NCBI GenBank assembly: GCA_017458865.1
Contig: JAFSZW010000141.1
Span: forward strand, 1-10,912
Origin: Clostridia bacterium
Lineage (GTDB): Bacteria; Bacillota; Clostridia; Christensenellales; Aristaeellaceae
DNA length: 10,912 bases
Reading direction: 5' to 3'
Shown here: one piece after another, positions 1 to 6,508 of the stretch
How the letters are laid out: every line of letters starts with the position of its first letter
How positions within the stretch are numbered: position 1 is the first letter of the stretch
Program-made: the position numbers and the translations under genes
Notes under the pieces: model-generated
Databases searched by the model: none
Told to the model about the DNA's origin: nothing
The model's input: the letters and a program-made list of their open reading frames with translations, nothing else

Positions 1-400
1 CCGTCTGGCGCAGAAACATATCCACATGCGCATAGGAAACCTTAAGTCGCTCAGCGGCGATGTGCTCGCGGATGGCTGACACCTTTTCAAGAGGTACGCT
101 GACCTCTTTTGTCACTGTCTCGCCCAGACGTCGCTGCAAAATCAGGCGATCCTGCATCAGGATATACCTGTCCGAGGCCAGGATGCGCTGGAGAAACCTG
201 AAGACCTGCAAGAGCGCATACGCGTAGAACAGCACATTCAGCGCACCCGTGCCTGTCAGGAACACCAGGACAGCCGTCACGATCTCCGCAATGGCCAGAT
301 GCAGAATAATCCTGACGAAAGCCATGATAAACGCCTTGGCATCCAGCGTATCCTCACGGACAACCTGCTCCGCAAGCGCGTGAATCTTCCCGCCATCCAT
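1..400 (-). CDS. Membrane protein with PH-like (bPH) domain, 3' end cut off
   Basis: This is a partial gene that runs off the left edge; 133 residues are visible. An N-terminal amphipathic stretch (residues 1-22) is followed by two hydrophobic segments at about 23-47 and 51-70, which look like a membrane hairpin. From about residue 76 the pattern changes to soluble sequence (RYILMQDRLILQRR, then VPLEKVSAIRE). This resembles the start of bacterial PH domains of the DUF304/YdbS-YdbT type, where a Tyr-x-Leu strand is followed by 'rLiv..G' and 'ipl.kI'. The ATG at 400 lies 3 nt after the pepF stop and in the same frame (TAA GAC ATG). No clear Shine-Dalgarno sequence is present, so translation probably depends on coupling to pepF. 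It is the last visible gene of the minus-strand operon. The function is unknown, and the domain call rests on pattern only because most of the domain is outside the window. Confidence 0.6.
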   Translation of the reverse strand, partial: MDGGKIHALAEQVVREDTLDAKAFIMAFVRIILHLAIAEIVTAVLVFLTGTGALNVLFYAYALLQVFRFLQRILASDRYILMQDRLILQRRLGETVTKEVSVPLEKVSAIREHIAAERLKVSYAHVDMFLRQT

Positions 401-403
401 GTC

Positions 404-2197
404 TTATGCCAGCAGTGCCTGGTACTCAAGTACCAGCTCCGCAAAATAATCCAGCGCCTGGCAGACCGGTTCCGGTGTAGACAGGTCCACGCCGGCAATC
501 CGCAGTTCGTCAATCGGCGGCATGCTGCCACCAAGCGTCAGGAAACGCCGGTACGCCGCAATCCTGTCCTTGTCGCCGGAAAGGATATTGGCAGCCAGTG
601 CTGTTGCCGCGCAGAAACTGGTCGCATACTTGTAGACATAGAACGGACTGTAGAAATGCGGAATGCGCATCCACTCGCTCTCAACACATTTGTCCACCAC
701 GACTGCCTTGCCGTAATAGGCCTTCACAATGTCATAATACGTCTTTGACAGCAGTTCCTGCGTCAGGCTCTCACCGGCCTCTGCCAGCTGATGTGCCTTC
801 ATCTCAAACTCGGCAAACAGCGTCTGGCGGAATACCGTTGTCCGGAAATGCTCAAGCATGGAGCCGATCAGGGAGATCTGCGCTGCCTTGTCGTCTTTGT
901 ATACCTTCCTCAGATACTCATTGAGCAGAATCTCATTGGTCGTCGAGGCAACCTCCGCCACAAAGATGGAATAATCCGCCTTCGGATACGGCTGCGAGGC
1001 ATTGGAATAGTAGCTGTGCATGGCGTGGCCCATCTCATGGCACAGCGTGGAGAGTCCATCGTAATTCTTTTTGTGGTTAAGAAGCACATACGGCGTCGTG
1101 CCGTAAGCACTGCCGCAGGAATAAGCGCCGCTGCGCTTGCCCTTATTCTCGTACACATCAATCCAGCGGTCCGGCAGCGCATGTGAGGCAGCCTCAACAT
1201 AGTCAAGTCCCAGGGGCGTAACAGCCTTGAGGAATATCTCGAACGCTTCCTCAATGTCCGGCTGGATCTCAAATCCCTGCTCATTCCCGTAGTAAAGGTC
1301 ATACATGTGCAGGTGCTTTACCCCGATCTTTGTCTGCCGCAGCTGCAGATACGCATTAAGCGTGCCGATGCCCCCGTGAACTGCCTCAATAAGGCTGTCA
1401 TATACGGACTCCGGCACCTCGTCCCCGTACAGGGATGCTGCACGGCAGCTCTCGTACATCCGTGCCCGGCTCATGAACATATCCGCTTTGACCTGGCCGG
1501 CATAGAGTGCAGCAAAGGTGTTCCCCATGGCAGCGTAGCGCTGCATCATGTTCGAAAATGCCAGGCGCCGGACCGTCCGGTCACCGCTTTCAAGGAACAG
1601 CACAAAGCCTGCATCCGTAAGCGGAACCTGTTTTCCATTCTCATCTCTGGTCGTTCCCAGATTGAGGTCAAGGGTGCGCAGCATCTCAGATGCCTGATCA
1701 CCCGTCATCATGGCGTCCCCGGCCATGGCCAGGAGCCGTTCGCCCTCAAGGGAGAGTGTATGCGCCTTTTCGCGCAGCGCGCTGTGCAGGAACACGGAAT
1801 AATCCGCGAAATCCGGATCCTGCTCGTATCCCTCCAGTGTCCCGTCCGGCAGGGACAGCAGCTCAGGCAGCAGAAACGATGCAGATGTCATCACCTCGCT
1901 GGCAAATGAGTTGCTCCTGTCATTCATTGCCTGATACTTTGCCACGGACGTGTCCTCATTCTGGCGCATCATGGCATATACATAGAGCTTTTCAAAGCGC
2001 TGCTTCATCTGCATGTACTCAGAAAGCGTCTCAAGAACCGCCTCTTTGCCGTTTGCCAGCGTACCGGCACGCTTTGATAATCCCTCCGCCATTTTCCGGA
2101 CCAGAGAAAAATCCGCCTCCCAGTCCTCATCCGTTTTATATAGTCTGGTCAGATCCCATGTGAACCAGGGATCTACCTCACTTCTGTTCATCACCAT
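404..2197 (-). CDS. pepF: Oligoendopeptidase F (M3B zinc peptidase)
   Basis: This is a cytoplasmic zinc metallopeptidase that cleaves short peptides, typically in peptide turnover or nutrition. The M3 zinc site is complete: HEMGH at residues 387-391 (His387, Glu388, His391), then FVAEVAS with Glu416 25 residues after the second His, the spacing known for thimet-type enzymes. Other family-like stretches are ESGDRTVRR, the GAYSCG segment just before the site, and HFYSPFYVYKYATS near the C-terminus. The length of 597 aa matches the usual ~600 aa. The start at 2197 (MVMNRSEV) is chosen because AGGAG at 2207-2211 sits 9 nt upstream. An in-frame ATG at 2233 lacks such a site, and one at 2191 would be 15 nt away. 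The gene lies third in the ACT-UPF0210-pepF-membrane operon, with no terminator or promoter seen in the 77-nt gap before it. There is no signal peptide. Confidence 0.95.
   Translation of the reverse strand: MVMNRSEVDPWFTWDLTRLYKTDEDWEADFSLVRKMAEGLSKRAGTLANGKEAVLETLSEYMQMKQRFEKLYVYAMMRQNEDTSVAKYQAMNDRSNSFASEVMTSASFLLPELLSLPDGTLEGYEQDPDFADYSVFLHSALREKAHTLSLEGERLLAMAGDAMMTGDQASEMLRTLDLNLGTTRDENGKQVPLTDAGFVLFLESGDRTVRRLAFSNMMQRYAAMGNTFAALYAGQVKADMFMSRARMYESCRAASLYGDEVPESVYDSLIEAVHGGIGTLNAYLQLRQTKIGVKHLHMYDLYYGNEQGFEIQPDIEEAFEIFLKAVTPLGLDYVEAASHALPDRWIDVYENKGKRSGAYSCGSAYGTTPYVLLNHKKNYDGLSTLCHEMGHAMHSYYSNASQPYPKADYSIFVAEVASTTNEILLNEYLRKVYKDDKAAQISLIGSMLEHFRTTVFRQTLFAEFEMKAHQLAEAGESLTQELLSKTYYDIVKAYYGKAVVVDKCVESEWMRIPHFYSPFYVYKYATSFCAATALAANILSGDKDRIAAYRRFLTLGGSMPPIDELRIAGVDLSTPEPVCQALDYFAELVLEYQALLA
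419..436. repeat. Perfect 8-bp inverted repeat at the end of pepF
   Basis: CTGGTACT and AGTACCAG are separated by two bases, inside the codons for Leu-Val-Leu-Glu-Tyr-Gln near the PepF C-terminus. In the minus-strand mRNA the hairpin would end 18 nt before the ATG of the membrane-protein gene, just where a ribosome binding site would be expected. It could tune translation of that gene. It could also be a chance result of codon choice. Confidence 0.5.
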
Positions 2198-2211
2198 TTC
2201 AATAATCTCCT

Positions 2212-2271
2212 CTATCGCAGGCCGTACGCCCATGCATCCGGCAGTTCATTTGCCAGAATTTCAAGACTCAT
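2212..2271 (-). CDS. Possible 19-residue small ORF between UPF0210 and pepF
   Basis: A short reading frame, MSLEILANELPDAWAYGLR, fills the gap between the UPF0210 gene and pepF. Its ATG follows the upstream stop by one codon in the same frame (TGA GGA ATG), and its TAG stop directly precedes the AGGAG of pepF. It has no properly spaced Shine-Dalgarno sequence of its own: GAGG is only 1 nt away. Translation would therefore need re-initiation or readthrough from the upstream gene. It may be a coupling device, a C-terminal readthrough extension, or simply chance. The peptide matches no family I recognise. Confidence 0.2.
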   Translation of the reverse strand: MSLEILANELPDAWAYGLR

Positions 2272-2274
2272 TCC

Positions 2275-3630
2275 TCAGTTTTTGAGGCTCTGCAGCGGTG
2301 CAGGAATGCGTCCGCCCCGCGCAATGAACCGCTCGGAGGAATACGGCGAAACCCGCATGATGGGTGCGCGTCCGAACAGACCGCCGAACTCCACCTCATC
2401 CCCGACGTCCTTGCCGGGAACCGGAATCAGGCGAACCGCCGTTGTCTTGCTGTTGACCATGCCAATGGCCGCCTCATCTGCGATGATGGCCGACAGCGTC
2501 GCCGCTGACGTGCTGCCGGGAACCGCGATCATGTCAAGGCCGACCGAGCAGACACAGGTCATGGCCTCCAGCTTCTCAATACAAAGTGCGCCGCTCCTGG
2601 CCGCGTTGATCATCCCAATGTCCTCGGACACAGGGATAAATGCGCCGGACAGACCGCCAACCTGTGAGGAGGCCATGACGCCGCCCTTCTTGACGGCATC
2701 ATTGAGCAGCGCCAGGGCTGCTGTGGTGCCGGCGCAGCCGCACACCTCAAGCCCCATCTCCTCAAGAATATGGGCAACAGAGTCACCCATCGCCGGTGTC
2801 GGCGCGAGCGACAGGTCCACAATGCCAAACGGCACGCCCAGCCGGCCGCTGGCCTCCCGGGCGATCAGCTGACCGACGCGGGTAATCTTGAACGCAGTCC
2901 GCTTAATGGTTTCTGCCACCACATCAAACGGCGCGTCCTTTGCCTCTTTTTCAAGCGCACGCTTGACGACGCCGGGGCCCGAAATGCCCACATTGATGCA
3001 GCTTTCCCCTTCACCGGGCCCATGGAAGGCACCGGCCATGAACGGATTGTCCTCAACCGCATTGGCGAAAACCACCAGTTTCATGCAGCCTGAGGCATCC
3101 GTATCCCTTGTCCGCTCGGCGATCTCCTTGATTGCATCGCCACACAGCCGCACCGCATCCATATCTATGCCCGCGCGGGTACTGGCCACATTGACAGATG
3201 CACAGACGCGCTCCGTCGTCGAAAGTGCCTCAGGCAAAGATGCGATGAGGCGTCTGTCCGCCTCGGTCAGCCCCTTCTGCACAAGCGCCGTATAGCCGCC
3301 AATGAAGTTGACGCCCGTTGTCTTTGCCGCATCATCCATGGCGCGGGCCACCGGAATGGGATCCCCGCAGGCGGCCGATATCATGGATGCCGGCGAAACG
3401 GAAATCCGCTTATTGACAATGGGAATGCCAAATTCGCATTCAAGCGCTTCGCCCACTGCCACCAGGTGCTCAGCCTGCCGCGTGATCCGGTCATAGATCC
3501 GCCGGTAGAGCTCCTGCGGGTCCGGATGAATGCAGCTGTAGAGTGAAATGCCCATGGTGATGGTGCGTATATCCAGCTTCTCCTCGGTAATCATGTGCAC
3601 CGTCTGAAGAATTTCGGATGTATTGATCAT
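2275..3630 (-). CDS. UPF0210/DUF711 ('PFL family') protein
   Basis: This 451-aa protein has the length and signature stretches of the UPF0210 family. The stretches include FANAVEDNPFMAG (188-200) with HGPGEGESC after it, SGPGVVKRAL (217-226), LSLAPTPAMGDSVA (273-286), GLSGAFIPVSED (326-337) and the C-terminal RGGRIPAP (438-445). The family is named for a fold resemblance to pyruvate formate-lyase. No enzymatic activity is established that I know of, and no functional glycyl-radical loop is evident. It is rich in cysteine (12), including CGC at 297-299 and CVC at 359-361. There is no signal peptide or membrane segment. The ATG at 3630 is preceded by GGGAG. The small ACT-domain gene directly upstream is its usual partner in Firmicutes, and the two probably act together. 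The family assignment is firm; the biochemical role is unknown. Confidence 0.93.
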   Translation of the reverse strand: MINTSEILQTVHMITEEKLDIRTITMGISLYSCIHPDPQELYRRIYDRITRQAEHLVAVGEALECEFGIPIVNKRISVSPASMISAACGDPIPVARAMDDAAKTTGVNFIGGYTALVQKGLTEADRRLIASLPEALSTTERVCASVNVASTRAGIDMDAVRLCGDAIKEIAERTRDTDASGCMKLVVFANAVEDNPFMAGAFHGPGEGESCINVGISGPGVVKRALEKEAKDAPFDVVAETIKRTAFKITRVGQLIAREASGRLGVPFGIVDLSLAPTPAMGDSVAHILEEMGLEVCGCAGTTAALALLNDAVKKGGVMASSQVGGLSGAFIPVSEDIGMINAARSGALCIEKLEAMTCVCSVGLDMIAVPGSTSAATLSAIIADEAAIGMVNSKTTAVRLIPVPGKDVGDEVEFGGLFGRAPIMRVSPYSSERFIARGGRIPAPLQSLKN

Positions 3631-3678
3631 GTATTATCTCCCTTCTCTCCTCATCCGCGGCCAGGCCGCACAGCGTAC

Positions 3679-3954
3679 TCAGATCCGATGCATGGCATCG
3701 AAGATTTCACTGCGCTGGATGCGGATCTCAAGTCCGAGTTCACCGCCGAGGGCGCTGAGCGCCTCTGAGAGCCTGGCAAATTCGGAGAGCGAAATGTCCA
3801 CAATCATGATCATATTGAATATGCCGGAAAGAACCGTCTGGGAAATATCCAGAATGTTTGCATCATGCTGCGCCAGTACTGCGCTGACCCTGGCGATAAT
3901 GCCGATGGTATCCTTGCCGATAACGGTTACAACCGCCTGATTTTTCTTTTCCAT
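3679..3954 (-). CDS. ACT domain-containing protein, UPF0237 family
   Basis: A 91-aa protein consisting of a single ACT domain. The first strand-loop-helix is VVTVIGKDTIGIIARVSAVL (8-27), with the Gly-x-Asp-x-x-Gly loop that typically binds small ligands. It is followed by NILDISQTV (33-41), the FNMIMIVD strand (46-53) and the conserved family tail IFDAMHRI. ACT domains commonly bind amino acids and act as regulatory modules. The ligand here is unknown. It is the first gene of the minus-strand operon, 48 nt before the UPF0210 gene with which it is normally paired. The ATG at 3954 has AAGGA about 11 nt upstream. The leader from the promoter at 4074-4102 is roughly 110 nt and contains two competing small dyads. 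Confidence 0.93.
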   Translation of the reverse strand: MEKKNQAVVTVIGKDTIGIIARVSAVLAQHDANILDISQTVLSGIFNMIMIVDISLSEFARLSEALSALGGELGLEIRIQRSEIFDAMHRI

Positions 3955-3993
3955 ATATCTGTCTGTCCTTTTTGCTTTATCCTCTGGCCTTTA

Positions 3994-4024
3994 CATCCCG
4001 GAACCGGATGCCCTGCAGGCATCA
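3994..4024 (-). promoter_or_regulatory. Overlapping dyads in the ACT-operon leader
   Basis: In the mRNA sense, GATGCC (4019-4024) can pair with GGCATC (4008-4013) to make a 6-bp stem with a 5-nt loop. The CATCC that begins inside that second arm can instead pair with GGATG ending at 3994, giving a 5-bp stem. The two folds share bases and cannot form together. They lie between the promoter and the ACT gene. They could be an operator or an RNA switch, but both stems are short and no run of T follows. Confidence 0.25.
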
Positions 4025-4073
4025 TCTGTTCTGCGGGAAAACCCTCTGTTCAGCCCAGATTTCACCGTTTGCC

Positions 4074-4102
4074 ATTATAAAGGAAGGGGTAGAAAAAAGC
4101 AA
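4074..4102 (-). promoter_or_regulatory. Promoter of the ACT-UPF0210-pepF operon
   Basis: Read on the minus strand, TTGCTT (4097-4102) and a perfect TATAAT (4074-4079) are separated by exactly 17 bp. This is a near-consensus sigma-A promoter. Transcription should start near 4067, leaving a leader of about 110 nt before the ACT gene. Its -35 box is 6 bp from the -35 box of the ilvE promoter. Confidence 0.8.
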
Positions 4103-4108
4103 TAAGTC

Positions 4109-4137
4109 TTGATTGTATTGGAAATTTGCGCTACAAT
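4109..4137 (+). promoter_or_regulatory. Promoter of ilvE
   Basis: TTGATT (4109-4114) and TACAAT (4132-4137) are separated by exactly 17 bp, a strong sigma-A-type match. The predicted start near 4144 gives a leader of about 58 nt. The position fits the chosen ilvE start at 4202 and argues against the upstream in-frame ATG at 4109, which would lie in the -35 box itself. Confidence 0.8.
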
Positions 4138-4152
4138 ACACCACGATAAAAA

Positions 4153-4186
4153 GCGCTGCCCCATAACAGAATCTTCGGGTCTGCGC
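4153..4186 (+). promoter_or_regulatory. Imperfect hairpin in the ilvE leader
   Basis: GCGC-t-G-c-CCC (4153-4162) can pair with GGG-t-C-t-GCGC (4177-4186), giving eight pairs with two mismatches and a 14-nt loop. It ends 1 nt before the ribosome binding site GGGAGG (4188-4193). It could limit ribosome access. No leader peptide rich in branched-chain codons and no T-box-like element is visible in the short leader. Confidence 0.25.
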
Positions 4187-4201
4187 CGGGAGGAAACTAT
4201 C

Positions 4202-5233
4202 ATGAGCACAAAAGAACTGGACTGGGGAAATCTTGGATTTGCCTACCACGTCACTGACAAGCGTTTTGTTGCATATTACAAAGACGGCAAATGGGACGAA
4301 GGTCACCTGACCGATGATCCCATGATCACCATGAGTGAGGATGCCGGAGTTCTGCAGTACTCCCAGTCCGTCTTTGAAGGCCTCAAGGCCTACCGGACCG
4401 AGGACGGCCATGTTGTCGCCTTCCGCCCCGACCTGAACGCTGCCCGGATGTATGAGGGCGCACAGTATCTTGAGATGCCGCCGTTCCCGCAGGATCGCTT
4501 TATTGACGCCGTCGTTGAGACCGTCCGCGGCAACCTCGACTGGGTCCCGCCGTATGGTTCCGGCGCCACCCTGTACATCCGTCCCTATATGTTCGGCATC
4601 TCACCGGTCATCGGCGTCAAGCCGGCGGATGAGTATATGTTCCGCATCTTCTGCACGCCGGTCGGCCCGTATTTCAAGGGCGGCGCCAAGCCGATCTCCG
4701 TCCGCATCTCCGATTTTGACCGTGCTGCCCCCCGCGGCACCGGACACATCAAGGCCGGCCTCAACTATGCCATGAGTCTGCATGCCATCGTGGATGCACA
4801 CAACAAGGGCTTTGCCGAGAACATCTACCTGGATCCAGGCACACGGACCAAGATCGAGGAAACCGGCGGCGCCAATATCATCTTCGTAGATCACGACGGC
4901 AACCTGGTCATCCCGAAATCAAGCTCCATCCTGCCGTCCATCACCCGCCGCTCTCTGGTCGACGTTGCGAAGACCTACCTGGGCCTCAAGGTCAACGAGC
5001 GCGAGGTTGCCCTGAGCGAAGTCAAGGGCGGCGCATTCACTGAGTGCGGCCTCTGCGGCACGGCAGCCGTCATCTCGCCTGTTGGCCGGATCGACGACCA
5101 TGGCGAGGAAATCGCATTCCCGTCCGGCATGGAAAAGATGGGACCTGTCCTCACCAAACTCTATGACACCCTGACCGGTATCCAGATGGGCCGCCTCGAA
5201 GCGCCCGCTGGCTGGATCAAGGTCATCGCATAA
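4202..5233 (+). CDS. ilvE: Branched-chain amino acid aminotransferase
   Basis: This is a PLP enzyme of fold class IV. It interconverts leucine, isoleucine and valine with their 2-keto acids, using glutamate/2-oxoglutarate as partner, in the cytoplasm. The 343-aa length fits the long (human BCAT-like) branch. Key parts are SQSVFEGLKAYR (54-65), FRPDLNAARM (74-83), the PLP lysine Lys184 in GTGHIKAGLNYA, Glu220 in EETGGAN (the cofactor N1 contact position), and the phosphate-binding CGTAAVISPV. The ATG at 4202 has GGGAGG 8 nt upstream; the longer frame from 4109 would overlap the promoter. It is a single-gene unit with its own promoter and a strong terminator. It faces away from the ACT operon, and the shared promoter region hints at joint control. 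The family call is secure; fine substrate preference cannot be read from the sequence. Confidence 0.95.
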   Translation: MSTKELDWGNLGFAYHVTDKRFVAYYKDGKWDEGHLTDDPMITMSEDAGVLQYSQSVFEGLKAYRTEDGHVVAFRPDLNAARMYEGAQYLEMPPFPQDRFIDAVVETVRGNLDWVPPYGSGATLYIRPYMFGISPVIGVKPADEYMFRIFCTPVGPYFKGGAKPISVRISDFDRAAPRGTGHIKAGLNYAMSLHAIVDAHNKGFAENIYLDPGTRTKIEETGGANIIFVDHDGNLVIPKSSSILPSITRRSLVDVAKTYLGLKVNEREVALSEVKGGAFTECGLCGTAAVISPVGRIDDHGEEIAFPSGMEKMGPVLTKLYDTLTGIQMGRLEAPAGWIKVIA

Positions 5234-5257
5234 CCGCCATCCTTCAGGCGGAACCTG

Positions 5258-5285
5258 AAAACGGCTGCATCTGCAGCCGTTTTTA
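5258..5285 (+). terminator. Rho-independent terminator of ilvE
   Basis: A near-perfect 12-bp stem (AAAACGGCTGCA / TGCAGCCGTTTT) with a tiny loop is followed by T-rich sequence, 24 nt after the ilvE stop. A smaller CCGCC/GGCGG hairpin at 5234-5251 comes directly after the stop codon. Confidence 0.9.
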
Positions 5286-5350
5286 TTATCTCTCAGCACG
5301 ATAAATCCTGCAGATCCCATCAACCGGCAATCTGCTGCAGATCAAATTTC

Positions 5351-5378
5351 AAAAGGTGCCCGCCATCGGCGAGGCACC
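5351..5378 (-). terminator. Terminator after fructokinase
   Basis: On the minus strand, GGTGCC (5373-5378) pairs with GGCACC (5355-5360), with a further CGCC/GGCG stem inside. TTTT and then A/T-rich sequence follow (5354 downwards). It lies just after the fructokinase stop at 5386. The ilvE and fructokinase units converge here, each with its own terminator. Confidence 0.85.
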
Positions 5379-5385
5379 CTCAGAA

Positions 5386-6339
5386 TTATCCAATTTTAGC
5401 CAGCACATCTTCTTTTGATGGAACACTGGTAATCCCTCCATGTTTCTGCGTTGACAGGCTGGCTGCTGTGCAGGCAAAACGCACAATCGCCGTCAGGTCC
5501 GCCTCTGTCAGCTCATCCGGTGCCTTGCCGCAGGCAAGGAACTGACTCATGGCACTGCCGCCGAAAATATCGCCTGCACCGGTCGTATCGACCACATGAA
5601 TGCCGGACGGGCTGTCTACCGTCACCCTGCAATTCCTGGTCGCCGCATGGCATCCCTTCGGGCCAAGCGTGGCATACACCAGCGATACGCCGTACTCATT
5701 AAGCAGTTTCTGTGCGCCTTCCTCCGGGGAAATGCCCCACAGGAATTCAATCTCCTCATCGCTGATCTTGACGATGTCTGCCTGCTTAAGGCTCCACTCA
5801 ATAGCCTCCTTTGCCGCATTTTCATCATGCCACAGCGGCTTGCGGAGATTTGGATCAAGGCTGATCAGGCGGCCATTGAATTTTGCTGTCTCAATCGCAC
5901 GTCGCGTTGCAAAGGCAACCGGCTCATTGGTCAGAGAAAGCGTGCCGAAATGGAAAACGCGCGCACCGGCAAGCAGCTCCTCGTTCACCTCTTCCCAGTG
6001 CAGGCGTGTATCCGCGCCGGGCTTTCTGGCAAAACTGAAGTCCCTGTTCCCGCTGGCATCAAGAGAAACAAACGCCAGCGTTGTAAATACATCGGGATCC
6101 ACAACGATGCCTTTTGTCTCAATTCCGGCTTTCCTTAGCGTCCCCAGCAGCAGGCGGCCGAACATATCGTTGCCGACCTTGCCGATCATGGCAGTGGAAC
6201 AGCCATACTTGTTAAGCGCTGCCAGGAAGTTTCCCGGTGCACCGCCAGGATTGGCCTCCAGTGTGGGATACCCTTCCTCATTCACCGACTTCGGCGCAAA
6301 ATCAATGAGCAGTTCGCCCAGGGCCACAACATCATACAT
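5386..6339 (-). CDS. scrK: Fructokinase (PfkB-family sugar kinase)
   Basis: This cytoplasmic ribokinase-type kinase most likely phosphorylates fructose to fructose-6-phosphate with ATP. The 317-aa protein has the N-terminal GELLIDF, the sugar-binding GGAPGN (32-37) and IGKVGNDMFG (52-61). It also has DPNLRKPLW (162-170), which is typical of fructokinases, and the C-terminal signature DTTGAGDIFGG (251-261) with catalytic base Asp257. The ATG at 6339 follows a strong AGGAGGA. The gene is downstream of a LacI-type regulator on the same strand, with 169 nt between them. The GH32 hydrolase that would release fructose diverges on the other side of the regulator. This context supports fructose over other PfkB substrates. 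No convincing separate promoter is visible, so it may be read from the regulator's promoter. Confidence 0.9.
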   Translation of the reverse strand: MYDVVALGELLIDFAPKSVNEEGYPTLEANPGGAPGNFLAALNKYGCSTAMIGKVGNDMFGRLLLGTLRKAGIETKGIVVDPDVFTTLAFVSLDASGNRDFSFARKPGADTRLHWEEVNEELLAGARVFHFGTLSLTNEPVAFATRRAIETAKFNGRLISLDPNLRKPLWHDENAAKEAIEWSLKQADIVKISDEEIEFLWGISPEEGAQKLLNEYGVSLVYATLGPKGCHAATRNCRVTVDSPSGIHVVDTTGAGDIFGGSAMSQFLACGKAPDELTEADLTAIVRFACTAASLSTQKHGGITSVPSKEDVLAKIG

Positions 6340-6446
6340 CTTTGTTTCTCCTCCTCATTTAATCATATGGCTGGTCAGGCAGCATCTGCCGCCTCATTCC
6401 GGCAACAGGGAGGACTGGTCCGTCCCCGTCCGGTTCATATCGGATC

Positions 6447-6458
6447 AAAACCTGTTTT
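6447..6458. promoter_or_regulatory. Dyad upstream of fructokinase, possible operator
   Basis: AAAAC-CT-GTTTT is a 12-bp dyad with perfect 5-bp arms in the 169-bp gap between the regulator and fructokinase genes. LacI-family operators are short AT-flanked dyads, so it is a candidate binding site. No second identical copy is seen before the hydrolase gene, which weakens the case. Confidence 0.3.
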
Positions 6459-6508
6459 AGCACATTCCCAGGTCACAGGCAGGCACACCGGACATCTGCC
6501 GGGGCGGG

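Noticed and set aside
4109..4201. Upstream in-frame start for the aminotransferase (31 extra residues)
   Set aside because: The earlier start lies within the -35 box of the gene's own promoter, while the ATG at 4202 has a good ribosome binding site and gives the normal protein length.
5255..5268. TGAAAACGGCTGCA, which resembles a CcpA (cre) catabolite site
   Set aside because: It is part of the ilvE terminator stem, downstream of the gene, and the inner bases do not fit the A/T-rich centre of a cre site.
5600..6460. A 286-codon plus-strand frame opposite fructokinase
   Set aside because: It is antisense to a kinase with all its motifs intact and has no start signals.
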